Shown in pieces: positions 9,519 to 18,397 of a DNA stretch of 64,000 bases. A program made the position numbers and the translations under genes. The notes under the pieces were generated by a model, which saw only the letters and a program-made list of their open reading frames with translations, was not told where the DNA came from and searched no databases. The DNA is from Blastomonas aquatica (GTDB taxonomy: Bacteria; Pseudomonadota; Alphaproteobacteria; Sphingomonadales; Sphingomonadaceae), in assembly GCF_014639875.1 (NCBI RefSeq), contig NZ_BMGD01000003.1, positions 558,001-622,000 on the forward strand. The letters run 5' to 3'. Position 1 is the first letter of the stretch; each line of letters begins with the position of its first letter.

Positions 9519-10009
9519 AGCCTGAGCGTGACCCGGTAGCGCCGGGACAGCGCAGCGTCTGGGATTTTCCCCGGCCCGCGATCGCTGAACCGTGCGATGC
9601 GCATGTCCGGATCGAACATCGCGGCACCATCATCGCCGAGACGCGCGAGGCGGTCTGCACCTTCGAGACGAGCCATCCGCCGAGCTACTACATCCCCCCG
9701 CAGGCGATCACCCCGGGTGTGCTGCGACGTGCGACAGGCAGCTCGTTTTGCGAGTGGAAAGGCGCTGCGGTCTATTGGGATGTTGTCGTTGCCGACACTG
9801 TCCTGCCGCGGATCGGCTGGAGCTATCCGAGCCCGAGCGCGAGTTTCGCTAGGCTGCGCGACCATGTCGCGTTTTACGCTGGGCCGTTTGATCGGTGCAC
9901 CGTCAACGGTGAGGTGGTCATTCCCCAACCCGGCGCATTTTACGGTGGCTGGATTACATCGGGCTATGCGGGACCCTTCAAGGGCGGGCCTGGGAGCATG
10001 GGATGGTGA
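9515..10009 (+). CDS. DUF427 domain protein
   Basis: A 164-residue protein of the DUF427 family, recognisable from VWDFPRPAI, the ETSHPPSYYIP block, CEWKGAAVYWDV and the YPSP motif near the middle. The family has a small beta-fold of unknown biochemical role. It starts at the ATG overlapping the SRAP stop, so it is co-translated with SRAP. The tail after residue 145 is Gly-rich. I do not assign a function; the pairing with a DNA-repair protein may or may not be meaningful. Confidence 0.85.
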   Translation: MKPERDPVAPGQRSVWDFPRPAIAEPCDAHVRIEHRGTIIAETREAVCTFETSHPPSYYIPPQAITPGVLRRATGSSFCEWKGAAVYWDVVVADTVLPRIGWSYPSPSASFARLRDHVAFYAGPFDRCTVNGEVVIPQPGAFYGGWITSGYAGPFKGGPGSMGW

Positions 10010-10150
10010 CCTGCAACGAGGATGGGCAAAAAGCAGGCATGCATCGGACATGGTCTGCACCGACCCCTGGCGAGTGGTGGGCGTTTGCCAGTGGTCTCAG
10101 CTGTTGAAATGGAGGGAGCAAGGCGCGGTTTGCGCCGTTCAAAGGGTGAA

Positions 10151-12154
10151 TCAGGCGAGCGCCTTGAATATCGCCTGTGCCAGATCGGCGTGGCGAAACG
10201 GCTTGTTGAGCTGAGGCAAGCCCAGTTCAAGCTCACCTCCTGCATAGCCGGTAACGATCAGCACCGGCAGTTCAGGTTTCAACTGTGATGCGCGTTCGGC
10301 AAGGCTTGCGCCATTCATCCCCGGCATCATGTAATCGGTGATCATCATATCGACCTGCAGACCGGCCTCGAGTTCGCTCAGCGCCTGGGTCGCGGTCGCG
10401 ACATCACGAACATGATGACCTATCTCCCGCAGCATCTCGGCGGTTCCAAAGCGGACCACGTCCTCGTCGTCGATCAACAAGATGTTCAACGCTCGCATTT
10501 CGGGCAGGTTATGCTGGGATCGAATTAGGGGTTCAGAGAAGGTCGCCGTTTCACGGGCAACCGGAAGAATAAGGTCCGCCTGGGTCCCAGCGCCCAGTTT
10601 GCTGCTCAGCGATAGCGAGCCGCCAAGCTGTGCTGCCAATCCGTGCACCATGGAAAGCCCAAGGCCCGTGCCCTTGCCGGTTCCTTTGGTGGTATAGAAT
10701 GGCTCGATCGCGCGTGACAGCGTTTCCGCGTCCATGCCCGCGCCGGTGTCGCGGAGCGAGATGCACACATAGTCGCCAGACGGAATATCCCTGGTTGGCA
10801 GATCGGTAAGCGAAGCCGTGTTCGTCACAATCTCCAACCTGCCCCCGTCGGGCATGGCATCGCGTGCATTGACGCACAGGTTCAAGATGGCGAGTTCCAG
10901 TTGACTAGCATCCGCCAGCACCGCAGGCGTATCGAGTGGACAATCGATCTCGAGCCGGATCGCCGGACCGATGGAACTGCGAATCAGGTCCTGCATACCC
11001 AGCAGGAGGGCAGTGAGATCGATGGGCTTGGTTTCGAGGGCTTGCCGGCGGGCAAACCCGAGAAGGCGGCTTACCAGCACGCGCGCGCGTTCAGCAGACT
11101 CGAGCGCGCCATTGATCAATCGCTTCATGCGCGGATCCTGATCGCCATAACGATGCCAGAGCAGGTCCAGCGCGCCTGTAATCGGTGTCAGTAGATTGTT
11201 GAAATCGTGGGCTACGCCGCCTGTAAGCTGGCCAATTGTCTCGAGCTTTTGCGCCTGATGCAGCTTTTCATCCGCGATCTGCCGCTCGGCGACCGCATCT
11301 TCGACCCGCCGCTCGAGTGTTTCGTTCAATTCGCGCAGCGCGGTCTGCGCCCGGGTACGAGCCGTCACGTCCTGGAACAAAACCGCGACTTCGTTCCGTG
11401 CGGCAGGTTCGATACGGAATGCCGATAGTTCGAGGTGACGGCGGGTGGCCAGCAACTCACGCTCGAAACGGATCGGCTTTCCTGTTTGCAATACATCGCG
11501 GTAGAGTTCTATCCAGCCGTCGGCCTCATCGGGGACCAATTCGCGGACCCTGCGGCCGATGGCATTGTCGATCCCGGTGTGCCGCTCATAAGCTGCATTC
11601 ATTTGTACATGAACATAGTCACTCAGCGGGCCGTGTGCGCCATCGATGAACCGGATGACGCAAAACCCTTCGTCCATCGTTTCGAAAAGGGTTGCGTACC
11701 GTGCCTCGCTCTCGCGCAGAGCGACTAGCCTGCTGCGGGCTTCATACTGTCTGCGGCGCGCGCGCAGGGCTGATTGCGCAAGGCTGAGCAATGTGGTCGG
11801 GTGGAATGGCCTTTCCAGAAACGTGACGTTGCCCAGAAGCTCAAGATGGCGACCAGCGGCAGGGTTACGCTCCAGCCCACCACCACGGTTTGTCAGCAGA
11901 ATGAATGGAAAATCCGACCACTCCTGCTGATTACCCAGCCAGCGCACCAGCGGCGCAATATCGCCGGACTGAAGCGCCTCCTCGGTGATGAGCGCAAAAG
12001 CGGCGCCATGGTCCAGCTCTTCAATCAAGGCGAGCAGCGACGAGCAGACGAGCGATTCCAGTCCGCCTTCGGACAATAGGGCGCTTGCGATCGCTGCATC
12101 GAGTCCGACCGGTGCGAGGACCAGCGCCCGCTCGGAAAGCGTGGCTCGAATCAC
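10151..12154 (-). CDS. Hybrid sensor histidine kinase with C-terminal receiver
   Basis: A 667-residue cytoplasmic signalling protein without membrane segments. Order: a degenerate receiver-like domain (about 1-130; no phospho-acceptor Asp seen, but it ends LERPFHP like a receiver KP loop), PAS (about 150-265), coiled coil (270-300), HisKA with His316 in VAHDFNNLL, ATPase with N box NLCVNARDA (Asn429) and G boxes near 471 and 491-499, then a receiver with Asp562/Asp563, Asp607 and Lys651. Its start overlaps the stop of the KaiC-family gene, so both are made together, as in known KaiC-kinase pairings. Confidence 0.9.
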   Translation of the reverse strand: MIRATLSERALVLAPVGLDAAIASALLSEGGLESLVCSSLLALIEELDHGAAFALITEEALQSGDIAPLVRWLGNQQEWSDFPFILLTNRGGGLERNPAAGRHLELLGNVTFLERPFHPTTLLSLAQSALRARRRQYEARSRLVALRESEARYATLFETMDEGFCVIRFIDGAHGPLSDYVHVQMNAAYERHTGIDNAIGRRVRELVPDEADGWIELYRDVLQTGKPIRFERELLATRRHLELSAFRIEPAARNEVAVLFQDVTARTRAQTALRELNETLERRVEDAVAERQIADEKLHQAQKLETIGQLTGGVAHDFNNLLTPITGALDLLWHRYGDQDPRMKRLINGALESAERARVLVSRLLGFARRQALETKPIDLTALLLGMQDLIRSSIGPAIRLEIDCPLDTPAVLADASQLELAILNLCVNARDAMPDGGRLEIVTNTASLTDLPTRDIPSGDYVCISLRDTGAGMDAETLSRAIEPFYTTKGTGKGTGLGLSMVHGLAAQLGGSLSLSSKLGAGTQADLILPVARETATFSEPLIRSQHNLPEMRALNILLIDDEDVVRFGTAEMLREIGHHVRDVATATQALSELEAGLQVDMMITDYMMPGMNGASLAERASQLKPELPVLIVTGYAGGELELGLPQLNKPFRHADLAQAIFKALA

Positions 12155-13641
12155 TGAGGTTTGACCCCGGGCAGTGGAGCTGAACCGACCAGCACCGGAA
12201 CGCCCTTCAGGACGCCTTGGAAATCGGTCAGTGGCGGGCCGAATGCCATGCCCTGGTTGTTGATGCTATACTCGCGAATGGAGTCCTCGTGCATGCTCAT
12301 GCGCTTCTTGACCACTGAGATTGCTCTGCGCACCCGGCCCATCGCCTCAAAATAGCGGAGCAAGATGACCGTATCTGCGATGTAGGTTACGTCGACCGGC
12401 GTCTTCATGTCCCCGACCAGCCCATGCTGGGCCACTGTGAGAAACGTCGTGGCGCCTTGCCGGTTCAGATATTGCAGAAGCTCGTGAATATGCAGGATGA
12501 GGGCGTGCTCGCCGGGCATCGATGCGTTGTAGCCATTAAGGCTGTCGATGACGATCGTGCGCGCACCCAGGGTTTCGACACAATGACGCACGCGGGAAGA
12601 AAATTCGCCTGGCGTAAGTTCGGCTGCATCGACCTGTTCGAGGACAAGGTTGCCAGTCTTAATCATCGCCTCAAGATCGATATCGAGTTTCAAGGACCGC
12701 TGGATCAGCAGGTCGATTTCTTCATCGAAAACGAACATTGCTGCCCGCTCCCCCCGCGCTACAGCAGTCTTGATGAAGGTCAGCGCGAGAAGCGATTTTC
12801 CGGTGCCGGCAGGTCCTAGCAGGAGAACGCTCGATCCGCGCTCGACGCCCCCGCCAAGCAGCGCGTTCAACGCGAGGGAATCGGTTTCAAGCATCGTCCG
12901 TTCGAACCTTTTGTGATGCTCGCCGGACACAAGCCGGGGGAATATCTTCACCCCGCCAGTGTGGATCGACAGATCGTGGAAACCTCCCCGGAACCTGCGT
13001 CCGCGGTATTTGATCACCCGCATCCTGCGCCGTTCCGGTCCATAATCCGGGGCGACCTCTTCAAGGCGCACGACGCCATGCGCAACCGAGTGCACCGTCT
13101 TGTCGTTGCTGTCGGTTGTCATGTCATCGAGCATCAGCACCGTAGCATCCTGGCCGGCAAAGTAGTGCTTCAGCGCCAGAATCTGGCGGCGGTAGCGCAA
13201 AGAGCTTTGCGCCAGCAGGCGGATTTCGGAAAGACTGTCGAGCACCACCCGCGAAGGGCGAATTTCCTCGAACTTGTTGAAAATGCGTTTGGTGGTTTCG
13301 CCCAGTTCAAGGTCTGAAGAATACAGCAGGCTCTGCTGCTGCCGCTCGTCGAGCAAATTTTCCGGCGGGACCAGCTCGAACAGATCGAGGTTGTCCAAGG
13401 ACCAACCGTGTGAGCGCGCGGTAGCGTGCAGTTCGTCTTCTGTTTCGGACAGGGAGATGTACAGACAGCGCTCACCCCCGAGCGCGCCGGTCATCAGAAA
13501 CTGCAGCGCAATGGTAGTTTTACCGGTGCCCGGGTTGCCCTCGAGCAGATAAGATCGCCCGCGCTCGAATCCGCCGCCGAGCACATCGTCCAATCCTTCG
13601 ATCCCGGTTTTTGCCTGTTGGTTCTCAGTTGTTTCTGTCAC
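12151..13641 (-). CDS. KaiC-family double RecA ATPase
   Basis: A 496-residue protein with two RecA/KaiC domains: Walker A GNPGTGKT at 35-42 and GPAGTGKS at 276-283, each with a catalytic-type acidic pair downstream (SETEDE at 65-70 in the first). This is the CI-CII layout of cyanobacterial KaiC. The CII region before IADTVILLRYF, where KaiC is phosphorylated on Ser431/Thr432, appears to hold Thr-Tyr instead. No kaiA or kaiB is in the window. The start is GTG. It is coupled to the hybrid kinase by a 4-bp overlap. Clock function should not be assumed; many KaiC homologues act in other signalling. Confidence 0.88.
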   Translation of the reverse strand: MTETTENQQAKTGIEGLDDVLGGGFERGRSYLLEGNPGTGKTTIALQFLMTGALGGERCLYISLSETEDELHATARSHGWSLDNLDLFELVPPENLLDERQQQSLLYSSDLELGETTKRIFNKFEEIRPSRVVLDSLSEIRLLAQSSLRYRRQILALKHYFAGQDATVLMLDDMTTDSNDKTVHSVAHGVVRLEEVAPDYGPERRRMRVIKYRGRRFRGGFHDLSIHTGGVKIFPRLVSGEHHKRFERTMLETDSLALNALLGGGVERGSSVLLLGPAGTGKSLLALTFIKTAVARGERAAMFVFDEEIDLLIQRSLKLDIDLEAMIKTGNLVLEQVDAAELTPGEFSSRVRHCVETLGARTIVIDSLNGYNASMPGEHALILHIHELLQYLNRQGATTFLTVAQHGLVGDMKTPVDVTYIADTVILLRYFEAMGRVRRAISVVKKRMSMHEDSIREYSINNQGMAFGPPLTDFQGVLKGVPVLVGSAPLPGVKPQ

Positions 13642-14083
13642 GCATCGTCACCTATCGACTTGCTAACTTCCCGGCTTCAACCGAAGCTTGTTATCCGGCC
13701 GTGTTCCTTTTTGCCGCTGTTGCCTGATGTCCTGAGTTTTTGCCGCGACTGTTCACACATCGATTTTTCCTTGCTGGACCTCGGAAATTGAAGACGCTTG
13801 CGATCATTGCCTGGTTCCCTGCGAGGAACAATCCACGCTGGCACGTACCAGCACATGGTTTCGATCTAGACTGTAGGGAGGATCTTCGACGCGCGGCCGC
13901 AAATGTCCGGAATGGTTCAGACGGAGGCCTGCACTCGACAAGCCCGCGCTGGTGGCTGTATTCGAGCTTCATGAAGCTGACTGATGGAAGATGGCATCGG
14001 AACGATGTCGGGAACTCGAAGAGTGAAGAGGCAACCAGCCGATTGCTCGCATGTATTAGAGTTATGCCCGAAGCAAATCAGCC
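13642..14083. other. Divergent intergenic region kaiC-like / fixL-like (442 bp)
   Basis: It separates two divergent signalling operons and should hold both promoters. Short open frames on each strand lack ribosome-binding sites and family resemblance. No FNR/FixK-type TTGAT-N4-ATCAA box and no EcfG promoter is seen. Confidence 0.4.
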
Positions 14084-15613
14084 ATGAGCAGCGGAACCGA
14101 ATTGCTACTTCAAGAACTCGGGATGTTTGCCCGGGCTGCCAAGACGGTCCATCTTCCGATAATCTTCACCGATGCCAAATCCCCGGGCGATCCGGTGGTG
14201 TTCGTCAACGATGCCTTTGTGGCGCTGACCGGGCTGGGCCGTGAGGCAATTTTGGATCAGCCGCTCGATACCTTGCTTGGCGAGGTTACCGATCTCACCA
14301 GCCTCTCGGCAATCCGGCGGCAAATGCTGGTGGAAGAGTCCGGGGCATGGGAAATGCCATGCCGCCGTACAGATGGTACGGCATTTACAGCGGCGATATT
14401 TTTCAGCCCCGTGGAGGATGATAACGCCATTGTCCGCCGCCACTTTTTCGTCATTGTGGAGCTGGGCGGGCAAGTTGAATGGCTGCTTGAGCAACGCAAC
14501 GCGATGCACGCGCTATATGCGCAGGCGCCTGGCTTCATCTCGACCTCGACCGGGCCGGAGCATCGGTTCAGCTTTGCCAATGCATCCTACAAGCGGTTCG
14601 TTGCGAGGGACGATCTGATCGGCAAGCCTGTGGCGGAAGCCTTGCCTGAAATGGTGGATCAGGGGTTCCTGAAAGTGCTCGACGAAGTGTACCACACCGG
14701 CAAGCCCTACACCGGAACCGGGATGCCGATGGGAATCGTTATCCCCGAGACCGGTGAAATCGAGATGCGTTACTGCGATTTCGTCTATCAGCCGGTGCGT
14801 GATGCCAGTGGCAAGATCACCGGGCTATTCTGCGAAGGCTATGATGTCACCGAGCAGCGGGAAACCGCCGACCGGTTGTCGATGCTGCAGGCCCAGATGA
14901 TCCATCTTTCGCGGGTCAATGCGATGGGAACCATGGCCACCACGCTGGCGCACGAACTGAACCAGCCGCTGGCTGCGATCGGAAACTACGCCACTGGCCT
15001 CGCACGGATGGCCGAGGCCGGACCGATCGATCGCGAGAACCTCGGCCTTGCGCTGCGGGGGATCCAGGAAGCAACCCAGCGCGCGGGCGATATCATCCAG
15101 AACCTGCGCGACCTGACCCGCCGCAGGGGACCAGAGCGAACCAGCTTCGATCTGGGAGATGCAGTCAGCGAATGCATCAGGCTGGTGCAGGCAACGGTAC
15201 CCCCCAGCATCATCATCACGACGGAAATTGCGCCTGATACCCGGTTGGCGGCGGACAGGGTGCAGATCCAGCAGGTGATCATCAACCTGCTGCGCAACGC
15301 CTGCGACGCGGTGATGGCCACCCCGGTCAAGAACGTGACGGTTTCCACCAGAACCGTCGACGCAAACCTGGTGGTCTGCATTTGCGACAGTGGCGCCGGT
15401 GTTCCGGTCGAGGTCGCCGAACGGATATTTTCCTGGTCGGAATCTTCCAAGGAGGGCGGAATGGGGTTGGGCCTGTCGATCTGCCGGACGATCATTGAAG
15501 CGCATCACGGTCGTATCTGGCTGGAGGACAGCGGGACGGGGGGGTCCGAATTCTGCTTCTCGATGCCCATGCAGGAAGGTCTGCTGCCGACGAAAGGCAG
15601 GCATCACAGATGA
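14084..15613 (+). CDS. FixL-like PAS sensor histidine kinase
   Basis: A 509-residue soluble kinase. Two PAS domains (about 15-130 and 140-258) precede a HisKA domain with His290 in LAHELNQPLAAIGNY, the FixL/DctB-type H box, and an HATPase domain (N box near 405 with LLRNACDAV; G box GMGLGLSIC). The first PAS resembles a LOV domain (FVNDAFVALTG...RRTDGTAF), but the NCRFLQ cysteine motif is replaced by QPLDTLL, so flavin photochemistry is unlikely. No heme-PAS signature is obvious. The stop overlaps the next gene's start, making a FixLJ-like operon. Confidence 0.9.
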   Translation: MSSGTELLLQELGMFARAAKTVHLPIIFTDAKSPGDPVVFVNDAFVALTGLGREAILDQPLDTLLGEVTDLTSLSAIRRQMLVEESGAWEMPCRRTDGTAFTAAIFFSPVEDDNAIVRRHFFVIVELGGQVEWLLEQRNAMHALYAQAPGFISTSTGPEHRFSFANASYKRFVARDDLIGKPVAEALPEMVDQGFLKVLDEVYHTGKPYTGTGMPMGIVIPETGEIEMRYCDFVYQPVRDASGKITGLFCEGYDVTEQRETADRLSMLQAQMIHLSRVNAMGTMATTLAHELNQPLAAIGNYATGLARMAEAGPIDRENLGLALRGIQEATQRAGDIIQNLRDLTRRRGPERTSFDLGDAVSECIRLVQATVPPSIIITTEIAPDTRLAADRVQIQQVIINLLRNACDAVMATPVKNVTVSTRTVDANLVVCICDSGAGVPVEVAERIFSWSESSKEGGMGLGLSICRTIIEAHHGRIWLEDSGTGGSEFCFSMPMQEGLLPTKGRHHR

Positions 15614-16299
15614 CATCTCCGACAACCCCCGGCAATCCTATCGTTGCGAGCGCTAAGCGCCCGGCGCGCAGAGTCTATATCATCGATGACGACAGCCAGA
15701 TCCGCAAATCCCTCCATTTCCTGCTCGGTTCGAGCGACATTCATGCTTGGCCATTTTCATCTTGCGGGGATTTTCTCGAGCAGCTTGCCGATCTTGCTCC
15801 AGCGCCCATCCTGCTGGATATCCGCATGCCCGAAATCGACGGGCTGCAGATGCTCGAAATCCTTGGTGAGCGCCAGATACCCTGGCCGGTGGTCATCATG
15901 ACCGCGCACGGCGATGTTTCTATCGCGGTGCGCGCGATGAAGCTTGGGGCAATCGACTTTGTGGAAAAGCCGTACCGACCCGATCTGCTAGACGCCGTGT
16001 TGGAGCAAGCCTTCACCCAGCTTGATCGGATGGAGCAATCGGTCCACCGCCGTGATGAAGCTCGGCGGCTGATCGAGCATTTATCAAAACGCGAGCGCGA
16101 GATCATCGCAATTCTGATGGAGGGAGTTCTCAACAAGGAGGTCGCCCACCGGCTGGGTCTGAGCATTCGGACGGTCGAGATGCACCGGGGCAATGCCTTG
16201 GCCAAGCTGGGACTGCGCAGCGTTGCCGAGGTGGTCACGTTGATCAATGCTGCCAAGCTTGGCCCCGACGGTCTGAATTCCCTGCAGTCCAAGGTCTGA
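15610..16299 (+). CDS. FixJ-like response regulator
   Basis: A 229-residue regulator with a receiver domain (Asp26-28 acidic pocket, phospho-acceptor Asp70 in ILLDIRMP, Lys in EKPYRPD near 118) and a LuxR-type helix-turn-helix (about 155-215, HRLGLSIRTVEMHRGNALAK), the FixJ/TodT layout. It starts at the ATG overlapping the kinase stop, so the kinase is almost certainly its partner. Target genes are unknown; the KaiC/hybrid-kinase operon lies upstream of the pair and the PilZ gene lies convergently downstream. Confidence 0.92.
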   Translation: MTSPTTPGNPIVASAKRPARRVYIIDDDSQIRKSLHFLLGSSDIHAWPFSSCGDFLEQLADLAPAPILLDIRMPEIDGLQMLEILGERQIPWPVVIMTAHGDVSIAVRAMKLGAIDFVEKPYRPDLLDAVLEQAFTQLDRMEQSVHRRDEARRLIEHLSKREREIIAILMEGVLNKEVAHRLGLSIRTVEMHRGNALAKLGLRSVAEVVTLINAAKLGPDGLNSLQSKV

Positions 16300-16323
16300 C
16301 TGGCGCCCCAGGGATTGGGTCGA

Positions 16324-16953
16324 TCAATCTTCCAGACATGCGAAGGCCAGGGTGGAAATAGCGTTGTACGCCTTGAACCCGATCTTGCCAGCGGCAGCCC
16401 ACTGGATCCGCCCATAAACGCAAGGTGCATTACCGGCTTTGACGATAATGTGCTGGCCGGGCCTCAGGCCGGGACCTGTATCGATCAACATTCCGGTCGA
16501 TGAGACATTGCGGATCGTTGCGGGGCGAGGGGGGCGGCCCGCAAGCAGGCGAGCAGTCGCGTTGATCTGCTGACGCAATGGGCGCGGTTGATGACCCTCA
16601 TACATGCCATGATCGACATATTCGGGATCAACATCGAACATCTGGAGAGCGTTGGGAAGATTGAGGCCGAACTGACGACCAAGCACCCATTTGACCGTTC
16701 CGGCGTGATAGGTGAGTTCGTCGGTCGTGATGTGCATGACCTGCCCAACGCTCAACTCGACATTGGCTTCGCCCTTCACACCCATTGCCGATGCATCGCA
16801 AATCCGCACATCACAGAACACATCGACGGGGTAGACCGTGGCATGCAGGAACACAGTCCGGCGGCGGCTGGTGCGCCGTTCGGAAGGGTCAAACGCCGCA
16901 ACGCTGGGGGGCGACGGATGAACAAGATAATTGCGAATTTGTTTCAGAAGCAT
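16324..16953 (-). CDS. Tandem PilZ-domain protein
   Basis: A 209-residue cytoplasmic protein with two PilZ-like domains. The first has an Arg-rich start (ERRTSRRR, residues 26-33) and DASAMG, matching the RxxxR and D/NxSxxG c-di-GMP motifs. The second (about 125-200) has NVSSTG but a weaker Arg motif. At least the first could bind cyclic di-GMP. The start ATG follows a GGGGAAAGG Shine-Dalgarno. It converges on the fixJ-like gene with 24 bp between stops. Confidence 0.85.
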   Translation of the reverse strand: MLLKQIRNYLVHPSPPSVAAFDPSERRTSRRRTVFLHATVYPVDVFCDVRICDASAMGVKGEANVELSVGQVMHITTDELTYHAGTVKWVLGRQFGLNLPNALQMFDVDPEYVDHGMYEGHQPRPLRQQINATARLLAGRPPRPATIRNVSSTGMLIDTGPGLRPGQHIIVKAGNAPCVYGRIQWAAAGKIGFKAYNAISTLAFACLED

Positions 16954-17170
16954 TTTTTTGACCTTTCCCCGACCGATTGCAGACGGTGTTTGGGGCTCAG
17001 CGCGTTAACACCGCGTAGTTTGAGATACGGTAGTTCCACGGTATGACGATCCGCGCTCTCGCGTTATCAGCCGCGGCCCTCGGGTGCTTTGTGCCACCTG
17101 CAGAGCGAAGGCTTCATTTTCTTCCAATGATGGTTTGCCACCCCTGCGTAAGTTGAGGGTGTTGACCTTG

Positions 17171-18340
17171 ATGCCCGCACACGCCACACGCCGGGCTCAT
17201 CGTGCTGCTCAGGATTTTTTGCATTTGCCCATACCATTGCCCCGGCCACTTGCCGATCAGTCCTGGCAGGCGATCACCATCACGTCGGGACTCGCATTGG
17301 TTGGCGGGCTGACGTTGTTTTCGGTGGCCGATGGTTCATTTTCGCCCTGGGCTGCCTCGCATGGTGTCCGGTTTTTCCTGTTCCTGGCGGTCGCTATCGG
17401 AATATCCTACATCCCGGTCACCTTCTACAAGCCTTTGGTCTATCCGGCTCTGGCAGCAAGCCTGCTGCTGCTTGTCGCGGTGCTGTTGCTGGGCGCGATC
17501 AAGGGTGGCGCGCGAAGCTGGCTCGACCTTGGGTTCATGCAAATTCAGCCCTCCGAACTCGTAAAGATCGCGCTGCTCGGGGTGCTCGCCCGGTTCTTTG
17601 AGACGGTTCCGCCGACCGAGATGCGGTCACTCAGGGCGTTGTGGCCACCCATCGTGCTGACGGCGGTGCCTTTTCTGCTCATCGCGGCTCAACCCGATCT
17701 GGGGACGGGTATGTTGCTGCTGCTTAGCGCCGCAATCAGCTGCTTCCTTGCGGGCTTTCCATTGATGTGGTTCGTCGGAGCCGGGCTCGCGATCGCGGTT
17801 TCAATCCCGGTCATCTACACGTTCCTGCTGCTTCCGCACCAGCAGCAAAGGCTGACGATCTTTTTGAACCCCCAGGATGACCCGCTTGGCGCGGGGTATC
17901 ATGTCTCGCAATCGCTGATCGCAATCGGGTCCGGTGGGATTGACGGCAAGGGTTGGCTGGGCGGCAGCCAGAGCCATCTGCAGTATCTGCCCGAAACGCA
18001 TACCGATTTCATCTTTTCCGCGATTGCCGAAGAGTGGGGCCTGATCGGCGGGATCGTCGTCATCATGCTGTTCGGGCTTTTGGTGCGTTGGGGAATGAAG
18101 GTTTCGCGCAAAGCGGGCGGTCGATTTGAAAAGCTGTTCGCGGGAAGCCTGATCAACAGTCTGTATCTTTACATTGCGATCAACCTGATGATGGTGATCG
18201 GTCTGGCGCCCGTCGTCGGCATTCCGTTGCCGCTGGTATCTTATGGAGGTTCGGCGATGATGGCCGCGATGCTGTCCATAGGCCTGCTGATGGGAATCGA
18301 CCGGGCCAATCGGCGCTCCCCCCGCGACATCCGCCCCTGA
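17171..18340 (+). CDS. rodA: RodA-like SEDS protein
   Basis: Polytopic inner-membrane protein of 389 residues in the SEDS family (RodA/FtsW/SpoVE), peptidoglycan glycosyltransferases for cell shape or division. About ten hydrophobic segments, the IKGGARSWLDLG and IQPSELVK blocks, QPDLGTG, and PETHTDFIFSAIAEEWG with the C-terminal VSYGGSAM are all present. RodA is favoured over FtsW from length and the IQPSELVK context. I start at MPAHATRRAH; the frame is open upstream to 17084. It is alone here, not with mreBCD and mrdA, so a second copy elsewhere is possible. Confidence 0.88.
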   Translation: MPAHATRRAHRAAQDFLHLPIPLPRPLADQSWQAITITSGLALVGGLTLFSVADGSFSPWAASHGVRFFLFLAVAIGISYIPVTFYKPLVYPALAASLLLLVAVLLLGAIKGGARSWLDLGFMQIQPSELVKIALLGVLARFFETVPPTEMRSLRALWPPIVLTAVPFLLIAAQPDLGTGMLLLLSAAISCFLAGFPLMWFVGAGLAIAVSIPVIYTFLLLPHQQQRLTIFLNPQDDPLGAGYHVSQSLIAIGSGGIDGKGWLGGSQSHLQYLPETHTDFIFSAIAEEWGLIGGIVVIMLFGLLVRWGMKVSRKAGGRFEKLFAGSLINSLYLYIAINLMMVIGLAPVVGIPLPLVSYGGSAMMAAMLSIGLLMGIDRANRRSPRDIRP

Positions 18341-18397
18341 CGGGGGTGGCTATCTCCGCAGAGTTTGGTCGGGGTCGGGGGCCGGGCGGGGGTCGCG

